DNA of 64,000 nucleotides from Paracoccus haematequi (GCF_900631945.1 NZ_UZWE01000033.1:1-64000); one strand, 5' to 3'; shown: positions 39,527 to 51,294, counted from the first letter of the stretch. Notes: generated by a model from the letters alone, not told the origin. Program-made: numbers and translations.

Positions 39527-40380
39527 GCGTCCTGGCGCTGCGTCTCGCGTAGGGGATCGGCGGGATAGACGCCCAGCATGTCCAGCGACGAGGTGAAATA
39601 GCGCAGTTCTTCCAGCGCGCGGTGCAGGGCGGGATCCTCGGGATGGCCCTCGACATCGGCATAGAACTGCGTCGCGGTGAACACGCCGTCGACCATATAG
39701 CTTTCCAGCTTGGTCATGTTGACGCCGTTCGTTGCGAACCCGCCCATCGCCTTGTAGAGCGCGGCGGGAATGTTGCGGACCCGGAAGACGAAGCTGGTCA
39801 GCATCCGGTCCGACCGGCGGCTGTAATCGGGCTGGCGCGACATGATCAGGAAGCGGGTGGTATTGTTCTGCCGGTCCTCGATCTGGTCGGCCAGGCGGTC
39901 CAGGCCATAGATCTCGCCCGCCAGGGGCGAGGCCAGGGCCGCCAGCGACGGATTGCCGCGGGACGCCACCTCTTTGGCGGATCCGGCGGTGTCGGCCCCG
40001 GTCACGGCGCGGATGCCGTGGCGGCGCATGAAGCCCCGGCACTGGCCCAGAAGAACCGTGTGGCTCATCGCCTCGCGCACTTCGGACAGGGCGGCGCCGG
40101 GGACGGCCAGCAGGCTGATATGGACGCGGACGAAGGCTTCCTCGACGATGTGCAGGCCGGATTCGGGCAGCAGGTGGTGGATGTCGGCCACCCGGCCATA
40201 GGTGGAATTTTCCACCGGCAGCATGGCCAGGTCGGCCTGGTGGCTGCGCACGGCCTCGATCACGTCCTCGAAGGTGCGGCAGGGCAGGGCCTCCATGTCG
40301 GGGCGGGCCTTGCGGCAGGCCTCGTGGCTGTAGGCGCCGGGTTCGCCCTGGAAGGCGATGCGGTTGGTGGGGGTCGTCAT
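39523..40380 (-). CDS. pheA: Prephenate dehydratase
   Basis: This 285-residue enzyme converts prephenate to phenylpyruvate. It has the periplasmic-binding-like catalytic domain (FQGEPGAYSHEA at about 9-20, LPVENSTYGRV near 54-64, and NNTTRFL near 175 with the catalytic threonine) and a C-terminal ACT domain (from about 190, NIPAALYKAMGGFATNGVNMTKLES) for phenylalanine inhibition. There is no chorismate mutase domain, as is usual in alphaproteobacteria. Confidence 0.95.
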   Translation of the reverse strand: MTTPTNRIAFQGEPGAYSHEACRKARPDMEALPCRTFEDVIEAVRSHQADLAMLPVENSTYGRVADIHHLLPESGLHIVEEAFVRVHISLLAVPGAALSEVREAMSHTVLLGQCRGFMRRHGIRAVTGADTAGSAKEVASRGNPSLAALASPLAGEIYGLDRLADQIEDRQNNTTRFLIMSRQPDYSRRSDRMLTSFVFRVRNIPAALYKAMGGFATNGVNMTKLESYMVDGVFTATQFYADVEGHPEDPALHRALEELRYFTSSLDMLGVYPADPLRETQRQDA

Positions 40381-40495
40381 GGGCCGCTGTCCGAATTTTG
40401 ACTGGTGGCGCGGTAACTATACCTTGATCCTTCAAAGCGAAAGCGGATAGATACCCGTCGAATTGACGAGCTTACCAATGCGGGGATCGCACGCG

Positions 40496-41032
40496 ATGTT
40501 CAACACCATGACCGTGACCAAGGCCGCAGGCGCGCTGATCGGCGCGCTGCTGTTCCTGATGCTGGCCAACTGGGCGGCAAGCGGCCTGTATCACGTCGGC
40601 GCCGCCGGCCACGGCGGCGAGGGCGAAGAGCACGCGCAGGCCTATACCATCCCGGTCGAGGACGCGGCGGGCGGCGAGGAAGCGGTCGAGGAGACCATCG
40701 ACTTTGCCGCGCTGATGGCCTCGGCCGATGTCGCGGCGGGCGAAAAGGATTTCGGCAAGTGCAAGGCCTGCCACAAGCTGGACGGCACCGACGGCGTCGG
40801 CCCGCACCTGAACGGCGTGGTGGGCCGCGCAGTCGCCTCGGTCGGCGGTTTCAGCTATTCGCCCGCCATGGTCGAACACGCCGCCGAGGCGCCGGAATGG
40901 ACGCATGAAGCCTTGCAGGAATTCCTGGCCAACCCCAAGGGCGTGGTGCCGGGCACCAAGATGTCCTTCGCGGGCCTGAAGGATCCGCAGGACCGCGCCG
41001 ACATCATCGCCTATCTGGAATCCCAGCAGTAA
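40496..41032 (+). CDS. cycM: Membrane-anchored cytochrome c552
   Basis: This 178-residue protein has an N-terminal uncleaved helix (about residues 10-30), a negatively charged linker ([11 protein letters not shown]) and a class I cytochrome c domain with CKACH (Cys89, Cys92, His93) and the axial methionine in GTKMSF near 156. It closely resembles the Paracoccus denitrificans c552 that carries electrons from the bc1 complex to cytochrome aa3. An in-frame upstream ATG at 40463 is rejected in favour of 40496, which gives the family N-terminus. A clear terminator follows. Confidence 0.93.
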   Translation: MFNTMTVTKAAGALIGALLFLMLANWAASGLYHVGAAGHGGEGEEHAQAYTIPVEDAAGGEEAVEETIDFAALMASADVAAGEKDFGKCKACHKLDGTDGVGPHLNGVVGRAVASVGGFSYSPAMVEHAAEAPEWTHEALQEFLANPKGVVPGTKMSFAGLKDPQDRADIIAYLESQQ

Positions 41033-41054
41033 GCCGGGCCTGCGGCAAGACCCG

Positions 41055-41082
41055 AAGGCGCATCGCGGGATGCGCCTTTTTT
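41055..41082 (+). terminator. Rho-independent terminator of cycM
   Basis: A perfect ten-base stem (AAGGCGCATC with GATGCGCCTT) and a four-base loop are followed by TTTT, 23 bases after the cycM stop. Confidence 0.9.
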
Positions 41083-41178
41083 CATGGCCCGCGCTTGCGC
41101 CGATTTCACGAAATCGCGGCTTGATCGCGCCCCCGGCGCTGCCTAGCGTGCAGCAGACATCACAGCCGGAGTTCGCCG

Positions 41179-43041
41179 ATGCGCCGCCTTGCCCTGATCG
41201 CCGCCCTTGCCCTTGCCCCGGCCTCTGCCGCCCTGTCGCAAGAGGCACCGGCGGCCGAAGGGGGCGAGAAGGTCATCAAGACCCACGCCATCGCGCTGTT
41301 CGGCGAACCGGCGCTGCCCGCCGATTTTCCGCATTACCCCTATGTGAATCCCGATGCGCCGAAGGGGGGCGAGATTTCCTTCGGCGCGGTCGGCGGCTTT
41401 GACAGCTTCAACCCCTTCACCCATCGGGGCCGGGCTATCGCGCTGTCGGTGATCCAGCTGGAACGGCTGATGGACAGCCCGGCGGACGAGCTGGGGGTGG
41501 ATTACTGCCTGCTGTGCGAGACGCTGGAATATCCCGAAAGCAAGGATTGGGTGATCTTCAACCTGCGCCCCGAAGCGAGGTTCAGCGACGGCACGCCCCT
41601 GACCGCCCATGACGTTCTGTTCAGCTTCGAAACCCTGCGCGACAAGGGCCTGTCGTCCTTCCGGATGGCGATGCAGCAGATGATCGCCAAGGCCGAGGTT
41701 CTGGACGACCACCGCATCAAGTTCACCTTCGCCGAAGGCTATCCCCGCCGCGACGTGATTTCCCAGATGGGCAACCAGATCGTCTTCTCGAAAAAGGACT
41801 TCGAGGAGAACAACCGCGATCTGGAGCAGAGCAGCAACATCCCCTTCATCGGCTCTGGCCCCTATATGTTCGACCGCGCCGACATGGGCCGCACCATGGT
41901 CGTCAAGCGCAACCCTGATTACTGGGGCAAGGATCTGCCCATCAACAAAGGCCGCTTCAACTTCGACCGCATCCGGTACGAGATGTTCGGCGATTTCGAC
42001 AGCGCGTTCGAGGCGTTCAAGGCGGGCGAATACACCTTCCGCAACGAGACCTCCTCGATGCACTGGTCCACGCGCTATGACTTTCCGGCGCTCGCCTCGG
42101 GCGCGGTGGTGCGCGAGGAACTAGCCGACGGCACGATCGCCACCGGCGACGGCTGGGTCTTCAACCTGCGGCGCGAGAAGTTCCAGGACATCCGCGTCCG
42201 CGAGGCGATCGGGCTGATGTTCAACTTCGAATGGACCAACCAGACGCTGCTGTACGGCCTGGAAACCCGCGTCAATTCCTTCTGGGACAACAGCGAATTC
42301 CGCGCCGACGGCCCCCCGTCCGACGCGGAACGGGCGCTTCTGGAACCCGTCGCGGGCGATCTGCCCGATGGCATCCTGACCGACGACGCGGTGGTCCAGC
42401 CCGTGTCCGGCGAACGCCAGCTTGACCGCCAGAACATGCGCCGCGCCGTGGCCCTGCTGGATCAGGCCGGGTGGACCGTGGGCAGCGACGGGATGCGCCG
42501 CAACGCCGACGGTCAGACCCTGACGGTCGAGATCCTGAACGACGACGTGGGCAACGACCGCATCATCAACCCCTTTATCCAGAATCTGCGCGCCATCGGC
42601 ATCGACGCCATGAACCGCCGCGTGGACAATGCCGAGATGCAGCTTCGCACCCGGTCCAAGGATTTCGACATGGTCGAGGACAGCCTGGGCCAGTCCTATG
42701 CCATCGGCGGCTATGCGGGCCAGGTCTTCGGGTCCGAGGACAAGGACGACGTGTTCAACCCGATGGGCCTGGCGAACCCGGCCATCGACAGGCTGCTGGA
42801 GATCGGCCAGCAGGCCACCACGCAGGAAGACAACATCGTCGCCATCAACGCGCTTGACCGGGCGCTGCGCAGCCTGCGCTTCTGGGTGCCGAAATGGTTC
42901 AAGGCCGAATACACGCTGGCCTATTACGACATCTATCGCCATCCCCAGGCCATGCCGCCCTATGCGCTTGGCACGCTGGATTTCTGGTGGGCCGATACCG
43001 CGCGCGAGGCCGAGCTGAAGGCCAAGGGCGCGATCCGCTGA
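41179..43041 (+). CDS. yejA: Oligopeptide ABC transporter substrate-binding protein (YejA-like)
   Basis: This 620-residue periplasmic SBP_bac_5 protein has a signal peptide of about 20 residues (ALAPASAALSQ). Family marks are PKGGEISFGAVGGFDSFNPF at about 60-79, SDGTPLTAHDVLFSFE and GSGPYMF. Length and sequence style fit YejA rather than OppA. It feeds the YejBEF transporter encoded next, which in E. coli takes up microcin C and other formylated peptides. A gap of 93 bases before yejB holds GC-rich sequence. Confidence 0.92.
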   Translation: MRRLALIAALALAPASAALSQEAPAAEGGEKVIKTHAIALFGEPALPADFPHYPYVNPDAPKGGEISFGAVGGFDSFNPFTHRGRAIALSVIQLERLMDSPADELGVDYCLLCETLEYPESKDWVIFNLRPEARFSDGTPLTAHDVLFSFETLRDKGLSSFRMAMQQMIAKAEVLDDHRIKFTFAEGYPRRDVISQMGNQIVFSKKDFEENNRDLEQSSNIPFIGSGPYMFDRADMGRTMVVKRNPDYWGKDLPINKGRFNFDRIRYEMFGDFDSAFEAFKAGEYTFRNETSSMHWSTRYDFPALASGAVVREELADGTIATGDGWVFNLRREKFQDIRVREAIGLMFNFEWTNQTLLYGLETRVNSFWDNSEFRADGPPSDAERALLEPVAGDLPDGILTDDAVVQPVSGERQLDRQNMRRAVALLDQAGWTVGSDGMRRNADGQTLTVEILNDDVGNDRIINPFIQNLRAIGIDAMNRRVDNAEMQLRTRSKDFDMVEDSLGQSYAIGGYAGQVFGSEDKDDVFNPMGLANPAIDRLLEIGQQATTQEDNIVAINALDRALRSLRFWVPKWFKAEYTLAYYDIYRHPQAMPPYALGTLDFWWADTAREAELKAKGAIR

Positions 43042-43134
43042 CCGGGGCGCACTTGATTTCCAGCCGGTCCCGACCCACAAGGGCGGGATAAGGAAACAGG
43101 GCCGCGAAGGCCCGGAAGGGGCAAGGTCGATCCG

Positions 43135-44211
43135 ATGGGCGCCTATATCCTGCGGCGGCTGCTGCTGATCATCCCGACGCTGATCGGGATCATGGTGGTG
43201 AACTTCACCCTGACGCAATTCGTCCCCGGCGGTCCCATCGAACAGATCGCGGCCCAAGTTCAGGGATCGGGTGACGCCTTCAGCAACATCTCGGGCGCGG
43301 GCGCTGGCGCCGATACCGGCGCGGTCGAGGGATACGAGGGCGCGCGCGGCCTGCCCCCCGAATTCATCGCCCAGCTTGAAAAGGAATTCGGCTTCGACAA
43401 GCCGCCGCTGGAGCGCTTCCTGACGATGATGGGCAATTACCTGACCTTCGATTTCGGCACCAGCTGGTTCCGGTCGATCAGCGTCATCGACCTGGTGATC
43501 GAGAAGATGCCTGTGTCGATCACCCTGGGGCTGTGGTCGACGCTGCTGGCCTATCTGATCTCGATCCCGCTGGGGATCCGCAAGGCGATGCGGGACGGGT
43601 CGCGCTTCGATACCTGGACCTCGGCCGTCATCATCATGGCCTATGCGATCCCGGCCTTTTTGTTCGCGGTGCTGCTGATGGTGCTGTTCGCGGGCGGCAG
43701 CTATTGGCAGTGGTTTCCGCTGCGCGGGTTGACCAGCGACAATTTCGCGGACCTCTCGCTGTGGGGCAAGATCAAGGACTATGCCTGGCACGCGACGCTG
43801 CCGGTCGTCGCCTCGACCATTTCCAGCTTTGCCACGCTGACCCTGCTGACCAAGAACAGCTTCCTGGACGAGATCAACAAGCAATACGTCATGACCGCCC
43901 GCGCCAAGGGCCTGACCGAACGGCGCGTGCTGTACGGCCACGTTTTCCGCAACGCCATGCTGATCGTGATCGCGGGCTTTCCCGCCGTCTTCCTGGGCGT
44001 GTTCTTCGGGGCAAGCATCCTGATCGAGACGGTCTTTTCACTGGACGGGTTGGGCCGCCTGGGCTTCGAAGCGGCGGTGCAGCGCGATTATCCGGTGATC
44101 TTCGGCACGCTTTACGTCTTCGGCCTTCTCAGCCTGGTCGTGGGGATCCTGTCGGACATGATGTATGTCTTTGTCGATCCCCGCATCGACTTTGAATCGA
44201 GGGCCGGCTGA
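43135..44211 (+). CDS. yejB: Peptide ABC transporter permease YejB
   Basis: This 358-residue inner-membrane permease of the DppB/OppB type starts with [25 protein letters not shown] periplasmic insert (about 40-95) precedes the transmembrane domain, as in YejB. The EAA-type loop is near residue 255 ([21 protein letters not shown]). Its last base is shared with the start of yejE. Confidence 0.93.
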   Translation: MGAYILRRLLLIIPTLIGIMVVNFTLTQFVPGGPIEQIAAQVQGSGDAFSNISGAGAGADTGAVEGYEGARGLPPEFIAQLEKEFGFDKPPLERFLTMMGNYLTFDFGTSWFRSISVIDLVIEKMPVSITLGLWSTLLAYLISIPLGIRKAMRDGSRFDTWTSAVIIMAYAIPAFLFAVLLMVLFAGGSYWQWFPLRGLTSDNFADLSLWGKIKDYAWHATLPVVASTISSFATLTLLTKNSFLDEINKQYVMTARAKGLTERRVLYGHVFRNAMLIVIAGFPAVFLGVFFGASILIETVFSLDGLGRLGFEAAVQRDYPVIFGTLYVFGLLSLVVGILSDMMYVFVDPRIDFESRAG

Positions 44212-45314
44212 TGGCGCTGTCGGAACTCAACCGCCGCCGCTGGCGCAATTTCCGCCGCAACGGCCGCGCCTTCTGGTCGCTGGTGATCTTTTCGGTGCTG
44301 TTCGTGCTGGCGATGTTCGCGGAAATCGTCGCCAATGACAAACCCATCGTCGCCAGCTATCGCGGTGAACTGTATTTCCCGGCCTACAACTTCTATCCCG
44401 AAACGGCCTTCGGCGGCGATTTCGGGACCGAGGCGATCTATACCGACCCCGCCGTGCAATGCCTGATCGTCACCGGCGGCAGTCAGGACTGCTGGGACAC
44501 GCCCGAGGATCTGGTCGCCGCCGTGGATACAGGCACCAGCGACATTCCGAAGGACCAGCAGGGCTGGATGATCTGGCCCCCGATCCCGTTCCATTATTCC
44601 ACCATCAACAATGTCGGCAGCGCGCCAAGCGCCCCGGACGCCACGCATTGGCTGGGCACCGACGACACCGCCCGCGACGTGCTGGCGCGGGTCATCTATG
44701 GCTTCCGCATCTCGATCCTGTTCACGCTGATCGTGACGGTGGTGGCGTCTACCGTGGGGATCGCGGCGGGGGCGATCCAGGGCTATTTCGGCGGGCGAAC
44801 GGATCTGGTGTTCCAGCGGATGCTGGAGATCTGGGCCTCCACCCCGTCGCTCTATGTCATCATCATCCTCTTCGCGATCCTGGGGCGCAGCTTCTGGCTG
44901 CTGGTCTTCGTGACCATCCTGTTCGGCTGGCCCGCGCTTGTGGGGGTGGTGCGGGCGGAATTCCTGCGGGCGCGGAATTTCGAATATGTCCGCGCCGCCC
45001 GCGCCCTGGGCGTGTCCGACCGCACCATCATGTTCCGCCACATCCTGCCCAATGCCATGGTCGCCACGCTGACCATGCTGCCCTTTGTCGTCACGGGCAC
45101 GATCAGCGGGCTGGCCGCGCTGGATTACCTGGGCTACGGGCTGCCCGCCTCGGCCCCGTCGCTGGGGGAACTGGCGTTGCAGGCCAAGCAGAACCTGCAA
45201 GCGCCCTGGCTGGCCTTCACCGCCTTTTTCACCTTTGCCATCATGCTGTCGCTGCTGGTCTTCATCTTCGAAGGCGTGCGCGATGCCTTCGATCCCCGAA
45301 AGACCTTCAAATGA
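44211..45314 (+). CDS. yejE: Peptide ABC transporter permease YejE
   Basis: This 367-residue DppC-type permease has a first helix at about 20-42 (AFWSLVIFSVLFVLAMF), a long periplasmic insert (about 45-140, with two cysteines in VQCLIVTGGSQDCW) and a core domain with the EAA loop RAARALGVSDRTIMFRHILPNA. It pairs with YejB. The ATG overlaps the yejB stop and its stop overlaps yejF by four bases. Confidence 0.93.
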   Translation: MALSELNRRRWRNFRRNGRAFWSLVIFSVLFVLAMFAEIVANDKPIVASYRGELYFPAYNFYPETAFGGDFGTEAIYTDPAVQCLIVTGGSQDCWDTPEDLVAAVDTGTSDIPKDQQGWMIWPPIPFHYSTINNVGSAPSAPDATHWLGTDDTARDVLARVIYGFRISILFTLIVTVVASTVGIAAGAIQGYFGGRTDLVFQRMLEIWASTPSLYVIIILFAILGRSFWLLVFVTILFGWPALVGVVRAEFLRARNFEYVRAARALGVSDRTIMFRHILPNAMVATLTMLPFVVTGTISGLAALDYLGYGLPASAPSLGELALQAKQNLQAPWLAFTAFFTFAIMLSLLVFIFEGVRDAFDPRKTFK

Positions 45315-46909
45315 CCGAAGCCGTCCTGTCGGTCCAAGACCTGCGCATCAGCTTCCGCCAAGAGGGCAGGGTCGTGCCCGCCGTGAAGGGCGTCAGCTTC
45401 CAGATCGGCAAGGGCGAGACCGTGGCCCTGGTGGGCGAATCCGGGTCGGGCAAGTCGGTCACGGCGCTGTCTACCGTCCGCCTGCTGGGCGATTCCGCCC
45501 TCATCGAGGGGTCGGTGAAATACGCGGGGCGCGAGATGGTCGACGCGCCCGAAAAGGTGCTGCGCGACATTCGCGGCGACGACATCAGCTTCATCTTCCA
45601 GGAACCGATGACCTCGCTCAACCCGCTGCACACGCTGGAAAAGCAGTTGGGCGAAAGCCTGGCGCTGCACCAGGGGCTGACCGGCGCGCGGGCGCGGGCG
45701 CGGATCGTGGACCTGCTGACCCGCGTGGGCATCCGCGATCCCGAATCGCGGCTGGCGGATTATCCGCACCAACTGTCGGGCGGGCAGCGGCAGCGGGTGA
45801 TGATCGCCATGGCGCTTGCCAACGGCCCGGAACTGCTGATCGCGGACGAACCGACCACCGCGCTTGACGTGACAATCCAGGCGCAGATCCTGGATCTGCT
45901 GGCGGAACTGAAGGCGGCCGAGGGGCTGTCGATGCTGTTCATCAGCCACGACCTTGGCATCGTCCGCCGCATCGCCGACCGGGTCTGCGTGATGAAGGAC
46001 GGCGAGATCGTCGAGCAAGGCCCGGTCGAGGCGATCTTCGCCGATCCGCAGCACGACTACACCCGCAAGCTGCTGGCGGCCGAGCCGACCGGCCGTGCCG
46101 ATCCCGTGCCCGAGGGCGCCGAGACGATGGTCGAGACGCGCGACCTCAAGGTCTGGTTTCCGATCCAGCGGGGACTGCTGCGCCGGACGGTGGGCCATGT
46201 GAAGGCCGTGAACGGCGCCACCCTGACCGTGCGGGCCGGGGAAACGCTGGGGATCGTCGGCGAATCGGGCAGCGGCAAGACCACGCTGGCCTTGGCGATC
46301 ATGCGGCTGATCGCCAGCGACGGGCCGATCCTGTTCCTGGGCCAGGACATTTCCCGCTGGCAGTCGCGCCAGCTGCGCCGCTTGCGCCGCGACATGCAGA
46401 TCGTCTTCCAGGATCCCTTCGGCAGCCTGTCGCCGCGCATGACTATAGAACAGATCATCGCCGAGGGGTTGGGCGTCCACGGCGTCGAAAAGGGCAGCGA
46501 CCGCCGCCGGATGGTCGCCGACATCATGGCCGAGGTCGGGCTTAACCCCGACACCATGCACCGCTATCCGCACGAATTTTCCGGCGGGCAGCGCCAGCGC
46601 ATCGCCATCGCCCGCGCCATGATCCTGCGTCCCAAGGTGGTGGTGCTGGACGAACCGACAAGCGCCCTGGACATGACGGTGCAGGTGCAGATCGTCGGGC
46701 TGCTGCGCGGATTGCAGCGGAAATACGGGCTGGCCTTCCTGTTCATCAGCCACGACCTGCGCGTGGTCCGCGCCATGTCCCACAAGATCATGGTCATGCG
46801 CGCGGGCGAGGTGGTCGAACAGGGCGCGACCGCCGACATCTTCGACAACCCGCAGCAGGATTACACCCGCGCGCTGCTGGCGGCGGCGTTCCGCGACCGC
46901 AGCGCATGA
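45311..46909 (+). CDS. yejF: Peptide ABC transporter ATPase YejF (two nucleotide-binding domains)
   Basis: This 532-residue ATPase has two complete ABC domains. The first has GESGSGKSV (about 40-48), LSGGQRQRV and [12 protein letters not shown]. The second has GESGSGKTT (about 318-326), FSGGQRQRI and [11 protein letters not shown]. It powers YejBE. ATG 45311 is in an ATGA overlap with yejE; the longer upstream frame is a shadow. The glycosyltransferase gene follows with a four-base overlap. Confidence 0.94.
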   Translation: MTEAVLSVQDLRISFRQEGRVVPAVKGVSFQIGKGETVALVGESGSGKSVTALSTVRLLGDSALIEGSVKYAGREMVDAPEKVLRDIRGDDISFIFQEPMTSLNPLHTLEKQLGESLALHQGLTGARARARIVDLLTRVGIRDPESRLADYPHQLSGGQRQRVMIAMALANGPELLIADEPTTALDVTIQAQILDLLAELKAAEGLSMLFISHDLGIVRRIADRVCVMKDGEIVEQGPVEAIFADPQHDYTRKLLAAEPTGRADPVPEGAETMVETRDLKVWFPIQRGLLRRTVGHVKAVNGATLTVRAGETLGIVGESGSGKTTLALAIMRLIASDGPILFLGQDISRWQSRQLRRLRRDMQIVFQDPFGSLSPRMTIEQIIAEGLGVHGVEKGSDRRRMVADIMAEVGLNPDTMHRYPHEFSGGQRQRIAIARAMILRPKVVVLDEPTSALDMTVQVQIVGLLRGLQRKYGLAFLFISHDLRVVRAMSHKIMVMRAGEVVEQGATADIFDNPQQDYTRALLAAAFRDRSA

Positions 46910-48123
46910 AGATCCTGTTCGTCCACCAGAATTTCCCCGGCCAGTTTCCGAATCTGGCCCCGGCCCTGGCGGCGCGCGGCCATCAGGTTCTGGCGCTGAC
47001 GGACGAAAAGAACCAGCGGCCCAGCCCGGTCCCGACCGTCCGCTACAAGACCCCCGATGCGGTGCAGGTGAACGGGCTGGGCCGCAGCTATGCCGGTCAC
47101 GCCGAACGCGGCTATCTGGCGGCGCGCGGCGCGCGGGCCTTGCGCGACCGGCACGGCTTCACGCCCGATCTGATCATCGGCCATTCCGGCTGGGGCGAGA
47201 CGCTGTTCCTGCGCGAGATCTGGCCCGACGCCCGGCTGCTGATCTATGCCGAGCTTCTGTACCGCACGCGCGGCCACGATGTCGGATTCGATCCCGAATT
47301 CCAGGAAACCACCGACGAATCCCGGATGCTGGCCATCGCCCGGTCGGCCCATCTGGTCCAGGGTCTTGCCCAGGCGGATGCCGCCATCGCCCCCACCCGA
47401 TACCAGGCCGACAGCTTTCCGCCCGAACTGCGCGGCAAGATCACCGTGATCCATGACGGCATCGACACCGCCCGCGTTCGCCCGAATCCGGCCGCGCGCC
47501 TGGCCCTGCCGGGCGGGCCGGTGCTGCGCGCCGGGGACGAGGTTCTGTCCTATGTCAGCCGCTCTCTGGAACCCTATCGCGGCTTTCACATCTTCATGCG
47601 CGCGCTGCCCGCCGTGCTGGCCGCCCGCCCGCAGGCGCAGGTCGTCCTGGTCGGGGCCGAGGGCACCAGCTATGGCAACGCGCCCAAGGAAGGCGGCAGC
47701 TGGAAGGCGCGGATGCTGGCGGAACTGGGCGATCTGGATCTGTCGCGGGTGCATTTCCTGGGGCGCGTCGCCTATGACGACTATCTGGCGCTGATCCAGG
47801 TCGCGCGCGTCCATTGCTATCTGACCTATCCCTTCGTGCTGTCCTGGTCCCTGACCGAGGCGATGGCGGCGGGCGGCTATGTGGTGGCCTCGGACACGGA
47901 ACCCGTGCGCGAACTGATCCGCGACGGGGAAAACGGGCGGCTGGTGCCGTTCTTCGACGTGGCGGCGCTGTCGTCCGCCCTGGTCGGGGGCCTTGCGGGC
48001 GATCCCGACGCGGGCCGGCTGCGGGCTGCGGCGCGGGCGACGATCCTGGACGGCTATGACCTGCATCGCCACAGCCTGCCCCGCCAGATCGAATGGGTGG
48101 AAAGCCACGCGCCGATGGGCTAA
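46906..48123 (+). CDS. Family 4-like glycosyltransferase
   Basis: This 405-residue GT-B glycosyltransferase begins [25 protein letters not shown]. The donor-binding C-terminal domain has [19 protein letters not shown] near 220, [14 protein letters not shown], and the [13 protein letters not shown] segment near 320. It probably transfers a sugar to a surface polysaccharide. It is coupled to yejF by overlap but unlikely to be functionally linked to it. Confidence 0.87.
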   Translation: MKILFVHQNFPGQFPNLAPALAARGHQVLALTDEKNQRPSPVPTVRYKTPDAVQVNGLGRSYAGHAERGYLAARGARALRDRHGFTPDLIIGHSGWGETLFLREIWPDARLLIYAELLYRTRGHDVGFDPEFQETTDESRMLAIARSAHLVQGLAQADAAIAPTRYQADSFPPELRGKITVIHDGIDTARVRPNPAARLALPGGPVLRAGDEVLSYVSRSLEPYRGFHIFMRALPAVLAARPQAQVVLVGAEGTSYGNAPKEGGSWKARMLAELGDLDLSRVHFLGRVAYDDYLALIQVARVHCYLTYPFVLSWSLTEAMAAGGYVVASDTEPVRELIRDGENGRLVPFFDVAALSSALVGGLAGDPDAGRLRAAARATILDGYDLHRHSLPRQIEWVESHAPMG

Positions 48124-48151
48124 GCCCGCAGCGTTGGAAGAAAGGCGCATC

Positions 48152-49570
48152 ATGGTCGACATCCGGCTGACGAATACCCGCACCCGAGCAAAGCAGCCCT
48201 TCACGCCGCTGGATCCGCGGAACGTGCGCCTCTATCTCTGCGGACCCACCGTCTATGACCGCGCGCATCTGGGCAATGCCCGGCCCGTGCTGGTCTTCGA
48301 CGTGCTGGTGCGGCTGCTGCGCCATGTCTATGGCGCGGATCAAGTGACCTATGTTCGCAACATCACCGACGTGGACGACAAGATCAACGCCCGCGCCGCC
48401 GCCACCGGCCGCACCATCCGGGAAATCACCGAGGAAACGGTGGCCTGGTATCATCAGGACATGGACGCCTTGGGCGCGCTGCGCCCCGACCATGAACCCC
48501 GCGCGACTGAATATATCGTGCAGATGATCGCCATGATCGAAACCCTGATCGCGCGCGGCAACGCCTACGAGGCCGAGGGTCATGTGCTGTTCGACGTGCG
48601 GTCCTTCCCGGATTATGGCCGCCTGTCGGGCCGGTCGGTCGATGACATGATCGCCGGCGCGCGGGTCGAGGTCGCGCCCTTCAAGCGCGATCCGATGGAT
48701 TTCGTGCTGTGGAAACCCTCGGATGCCGATCAGCCCGGATGGGACAGTCCTTGGGGCAGGGGCCGTCCGGGTTGGCATATCGAATGCTCGGCCATGTCCG
48801 AGGCGCTGCTGGGGCCCAGCTTCGACATCCACGGCGGCGGCATCGACCTGCAATTCCCGCACCATGAAAACGAGGTCGCGCAAAGCTGCTGCGCCCATCC
48901 GGGGGCCGGCTTCGCCAGTGTCTGGCTGCATAACGAGATGTTGCAGGTCGAGGGCAAGAAGATGTCCAAATCCCTGGGCAATTTCTTCACCGTCCGCGAC
49001 CTTCTGGACCGCCGCATCGCCGGAGAGGTGATCCGCTATGTCCTGCTGTCCACCCATTACCGCAAGCCGATGGACTGGACCCAGGCCAAGGCCGACGAGG
49101 CGCGCGACATCCTGTGGCAATGGCGGCTGCTGACCAAGGACGCGGAACCCGCCGCCGCGCCGCATCCCGAGGTGGTCGAGGCCATTGCCAACGACCTGAA
49201 CACCCCCGGCGCCATCGCCGTGCTGCACCGGCTGAAGGACGATCCGGGTACGCTGCTGGCCTCGGCCCGGTTCATCGGGCTGTTGCAGGCGGGCGATGAC
49301 GACTGGATGCGGGCCGATTACCAGGCGCTCGACAGCCAGTCGGATTACAAGGATTTCGACCAGATCCTGGCCGCCTTGCAGGACAGGCTGGCGGCGATCC
49401 GCGCGCAGGCGATGGACAGCAAGGATTTCTCGCATCTCGACCAGGCCAAATCCGACCTGACCGCCGCCGGGTTGGAGGTGCGCATGTCCAAGGCGGGGAT
49501 CGAACTGTTGGTGCGCCCGACAACCGTCCAGAAGGATGTCGCCCGCATTGCCGAGCGGCTGCTGACGTGA
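48152..49570 (+). CDS. cysS: Cysteinyl-tRNA synthetase
   Basis: This 472-residue class I synthetase has the HIGH-type motif DRAHLGNAR near 36-44, zinc ligands ([26 protein letters not shown]) and KKMSKSLGN near 269-277. ATG 48152 follows GGAAGAAAGGCG. It charges tRNA-Cys with cysteine. The next gene starts inside its stop region at a GTG. Confidence 0.95.
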   Translation: MVDIRLTNTRTRAKQPFTPLDPRNVRLYLCGPTVYDRAHLGNARPVLVFDVLVRLLRHVYGADQVTYVRNITDVDDKINARAAATGRTIREITEETVAWYHQDMDALGALRPDHEPRATEYIVQMIAMIETLIARGNAYEAEGHVLFDVRSFPDYGRLSGRSVDDMIAGARVEVAPFKRDPMDFVLWKPSDADQPGWDSPWGRGRPGWHIECSAMSEALLGPSFDIHGGGIDLQFPHHENEVAQSCCAHPGAGFASVWLHNEMLQVEGKKMSKSLGNFFTVRDLLDRRIAGEVIRYVLLSTHYRKPMDWTQAKADEARDILWQWRLLTKDAEPAAAPHPEVVEAIANDLNTPGAIAVLHRLKDDPGTLLASARFIGLLQAGDDDWMRADYQALDSQSDYKDFDQILAALQDRLAAIRAQAMDSKDFSHLDQAKSDLTAAGLEVRMSKAGIELLVRPTTVQKDVARIAERLLT

Positions 49571-50346
49571 CGCTAGACGCCTGCACCGAGCTGGTGCGGA
49601 CGCAGGATCCCGACCGCTTTGGCGCGACTCTGGTCGCCGCGCCGCCGGATCGCCCTGCCTTGATAACGCTTTATGCGCTGAACCTCGAAATCGCGCGGGC
49701 GCCGTTCCAGTCCGCCGAACCCATGCTGGCCGAGATGCGGCTGCAATGGTGGATCGACCGGCTGGAGGAGATGGGCGCGGGTAAGCCGCCGCCGTTGCAC
49801 GATGTTCTGACGCCCCTGTGGGACGCGTGGGGAGCCGATGCCGGACGGCTGGCGCCGCTGGCCGAGGCGCGCCGTCGCGATTGCGAAAGGCAGCCCTTCG
49901 ACAGCGCCGATGCCGTCGCGGCCTATGTCGCGGATACGGCGGGACGGCTGATGGTCAGGGCCGCCGAACGGCTGGGCGCGCAGGGCGCGACACTGGATGC
50001 CGCCGCCGACCAGGGGCTGGGCGCGGGGCTGGCCGCCTGGCTGCGCGCGCTGCCCCGGTTGCAACCGATCGGCCTTGGACTGGCCGCCGAGGATACCGCA
50101 GAGACCGCCGCCCTGGCGGGCATGGCGCGCGAGGCTCTGGCCCGCGCGGCCCGGTCGCGGGCCATGCTGCCAAAGCGGGCAGCGGCGGCGCTGTATCCCG
50201 GTCCGCGCGTCCTGCCCTTTCTGGAGACGGTTCGTCGAGGCGACATCAACTCCTATCGACAAGTCATTGAGATCACGCCGTTTCAGCGCCGTTCCTCTTT
50301 GGCTTGGCTGGCGCTGACCGGACGCTGGTGGCGGCAGGGCGGATAA
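49567..50346 (+). CDS. Squalene/phytoene synthase-family protein (NDUFAF6-like)
   Basis: This 259-residue protein has the all-helical trans-isoprenyl synthase fold: [28 protein letters not shown] at about 36-63. Canonical DxxxD metal-binding motifs of active squalene synthases are not intact. It is close to the NDUFAF6-type subgroup linked to respiratory complex I assembly in mitochondria, so a synthase function is doubtful. The GTG start overlaps the cysS stop by four bases. Confidence 0.8.
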   Translation: MTLDACTELVRTQDPDRFGATLVAAPPDRPALITLYALNLEIARAPFQSAEPMLAEMRLQWWIDRLEEMGAGKPPPLHDVLTPLWDAWGADAGRLAPLAEARRRDCERQPFDSADAVAAYVADTAGRLMVRAAERLGAQGATLDAAADQGLGAGLAAWLRALPRLQPIGLGLAAEDTAETAALAGMAREALARAARSRAMLPKRAAAALYPGPRVLPFLETVRRGDINSYRQVIEITPFQRRSSLAWLALTGRWWRQGG

Positions 50347-50424
50347 AATCGGCCGCATAAACCCTCTTTTCACCCTTTCCCCGATATGAAAGGAATTGGA
50401 CGGGCGCGCGGCAGGAAGGATCGT

Positions 50425-51294
50425 ATGGCCAAGGGGTTGGATGCACAGGCCAGGCAGGGCTATGCCCTGATCGCGCCGCCGTTCCTGTATGCGCTGCTGA
50501 TCCTGGCCGCGCCCTTGCTGACCATCCTGACCTACAGCTTCCTGACGGACGGCTATCTTGAGGTCGTGCGCGACTTCACCCTTGCCAACTATGTCCAGGT
50601 CTGGACCGATCCCATCGTCCGCACGGTGATGATGCGGTCGTTGACGGTCTCGGCCCTGGTGACGCTGGTCACGGTGCTGCTGGCCTTTCCGGTGGCCTAT
50701 TACGTCAGCTTCATGGTGCGGCCCGAAAAGAAGGCGACCTGGCTGTTCCTGATCACGATTCCCTTCTGGACCAGCTATCTGATCCGCGTGTTCCTGTGGA
50801 AGGTGATCCTGGGCTATAACGGCGTCATCAACTCCAGCCTGACCGGGCTGGGGATCATCGACGAACCGCTGACCTTCATCCTGTATAACGTCAACTCCAT
50901 CGTCATCACGCTGGCCCATGCCTATGCGCCCTTCGCGATCCTGCCGATCTTCGTTGCCCTGGAAAAGATCGACCGTTCGCTGCTGGAGGCCGGGCGGGAT
51001 CTGGGCGAAAGCCGGGCGATGACCTTCTGGCGGGTGACGCTGCCCCTTGCGATGCCGGGGGTCCTGGCGGCGGTGCTGATCGTCTTCATCCCGACCATCG
51101 GCGATTACGTCACGCCCGAACTGATCGGCGGCGGCAAGATCCCGATGATCGCCAACCTGATCCAGGTGCAGATGCTGGCCCTGGACAACCGCCCGCTGGG
51201 ATCGGCGCTGGCGGTGACGGCCATGGCCATCGTGGCGCTTGTCAGCGTGGTCTTCCTGTTCATCAACCGCCGCTTCCTGAAGGTGCGGTTGTGA
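50425..51294 (+). CDS. Polyamine-type ABC transporter permease (PotB-like)
   Basis: This protein of about 289 residues is an integral membrane permease with six helices and the EAA loop EAGRDLGESRAMTFWRVTLPLAMPG near 190. I chose ATG 50425, five bases after AGGAAGGA, over ATG 50386. It is the first of three overlapping genes for a spermidine/putrescine-type importer. No substrate-binding protein gene lies in the cluster. Confidence 0.88.
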   Translation: MAKGLDAQARQGYALIAPPFLYALLILAAPLLTILTYSFLTDGYLEVVRDFTLANYVQVWTDPIVRTVMMRSLTVSALVTLVTVLLAFPVAYYVSFMVRPEKKATWLFLITIPFWTSYLIRVFLWKVILGYNGVINSSLTGLGIIDEPLTFILYNVNSIVITLAHAYAPFAILPIFVALEKIDRSLLEAGRDLGESRAMTFWRVTLPLAMPGVLAAVLIVFIPTIGDYVTPELIGGGKIPMIANLIQVQMLALDNRPLGSALAVTAMAIVALVSVVFLFINRRFLKVRL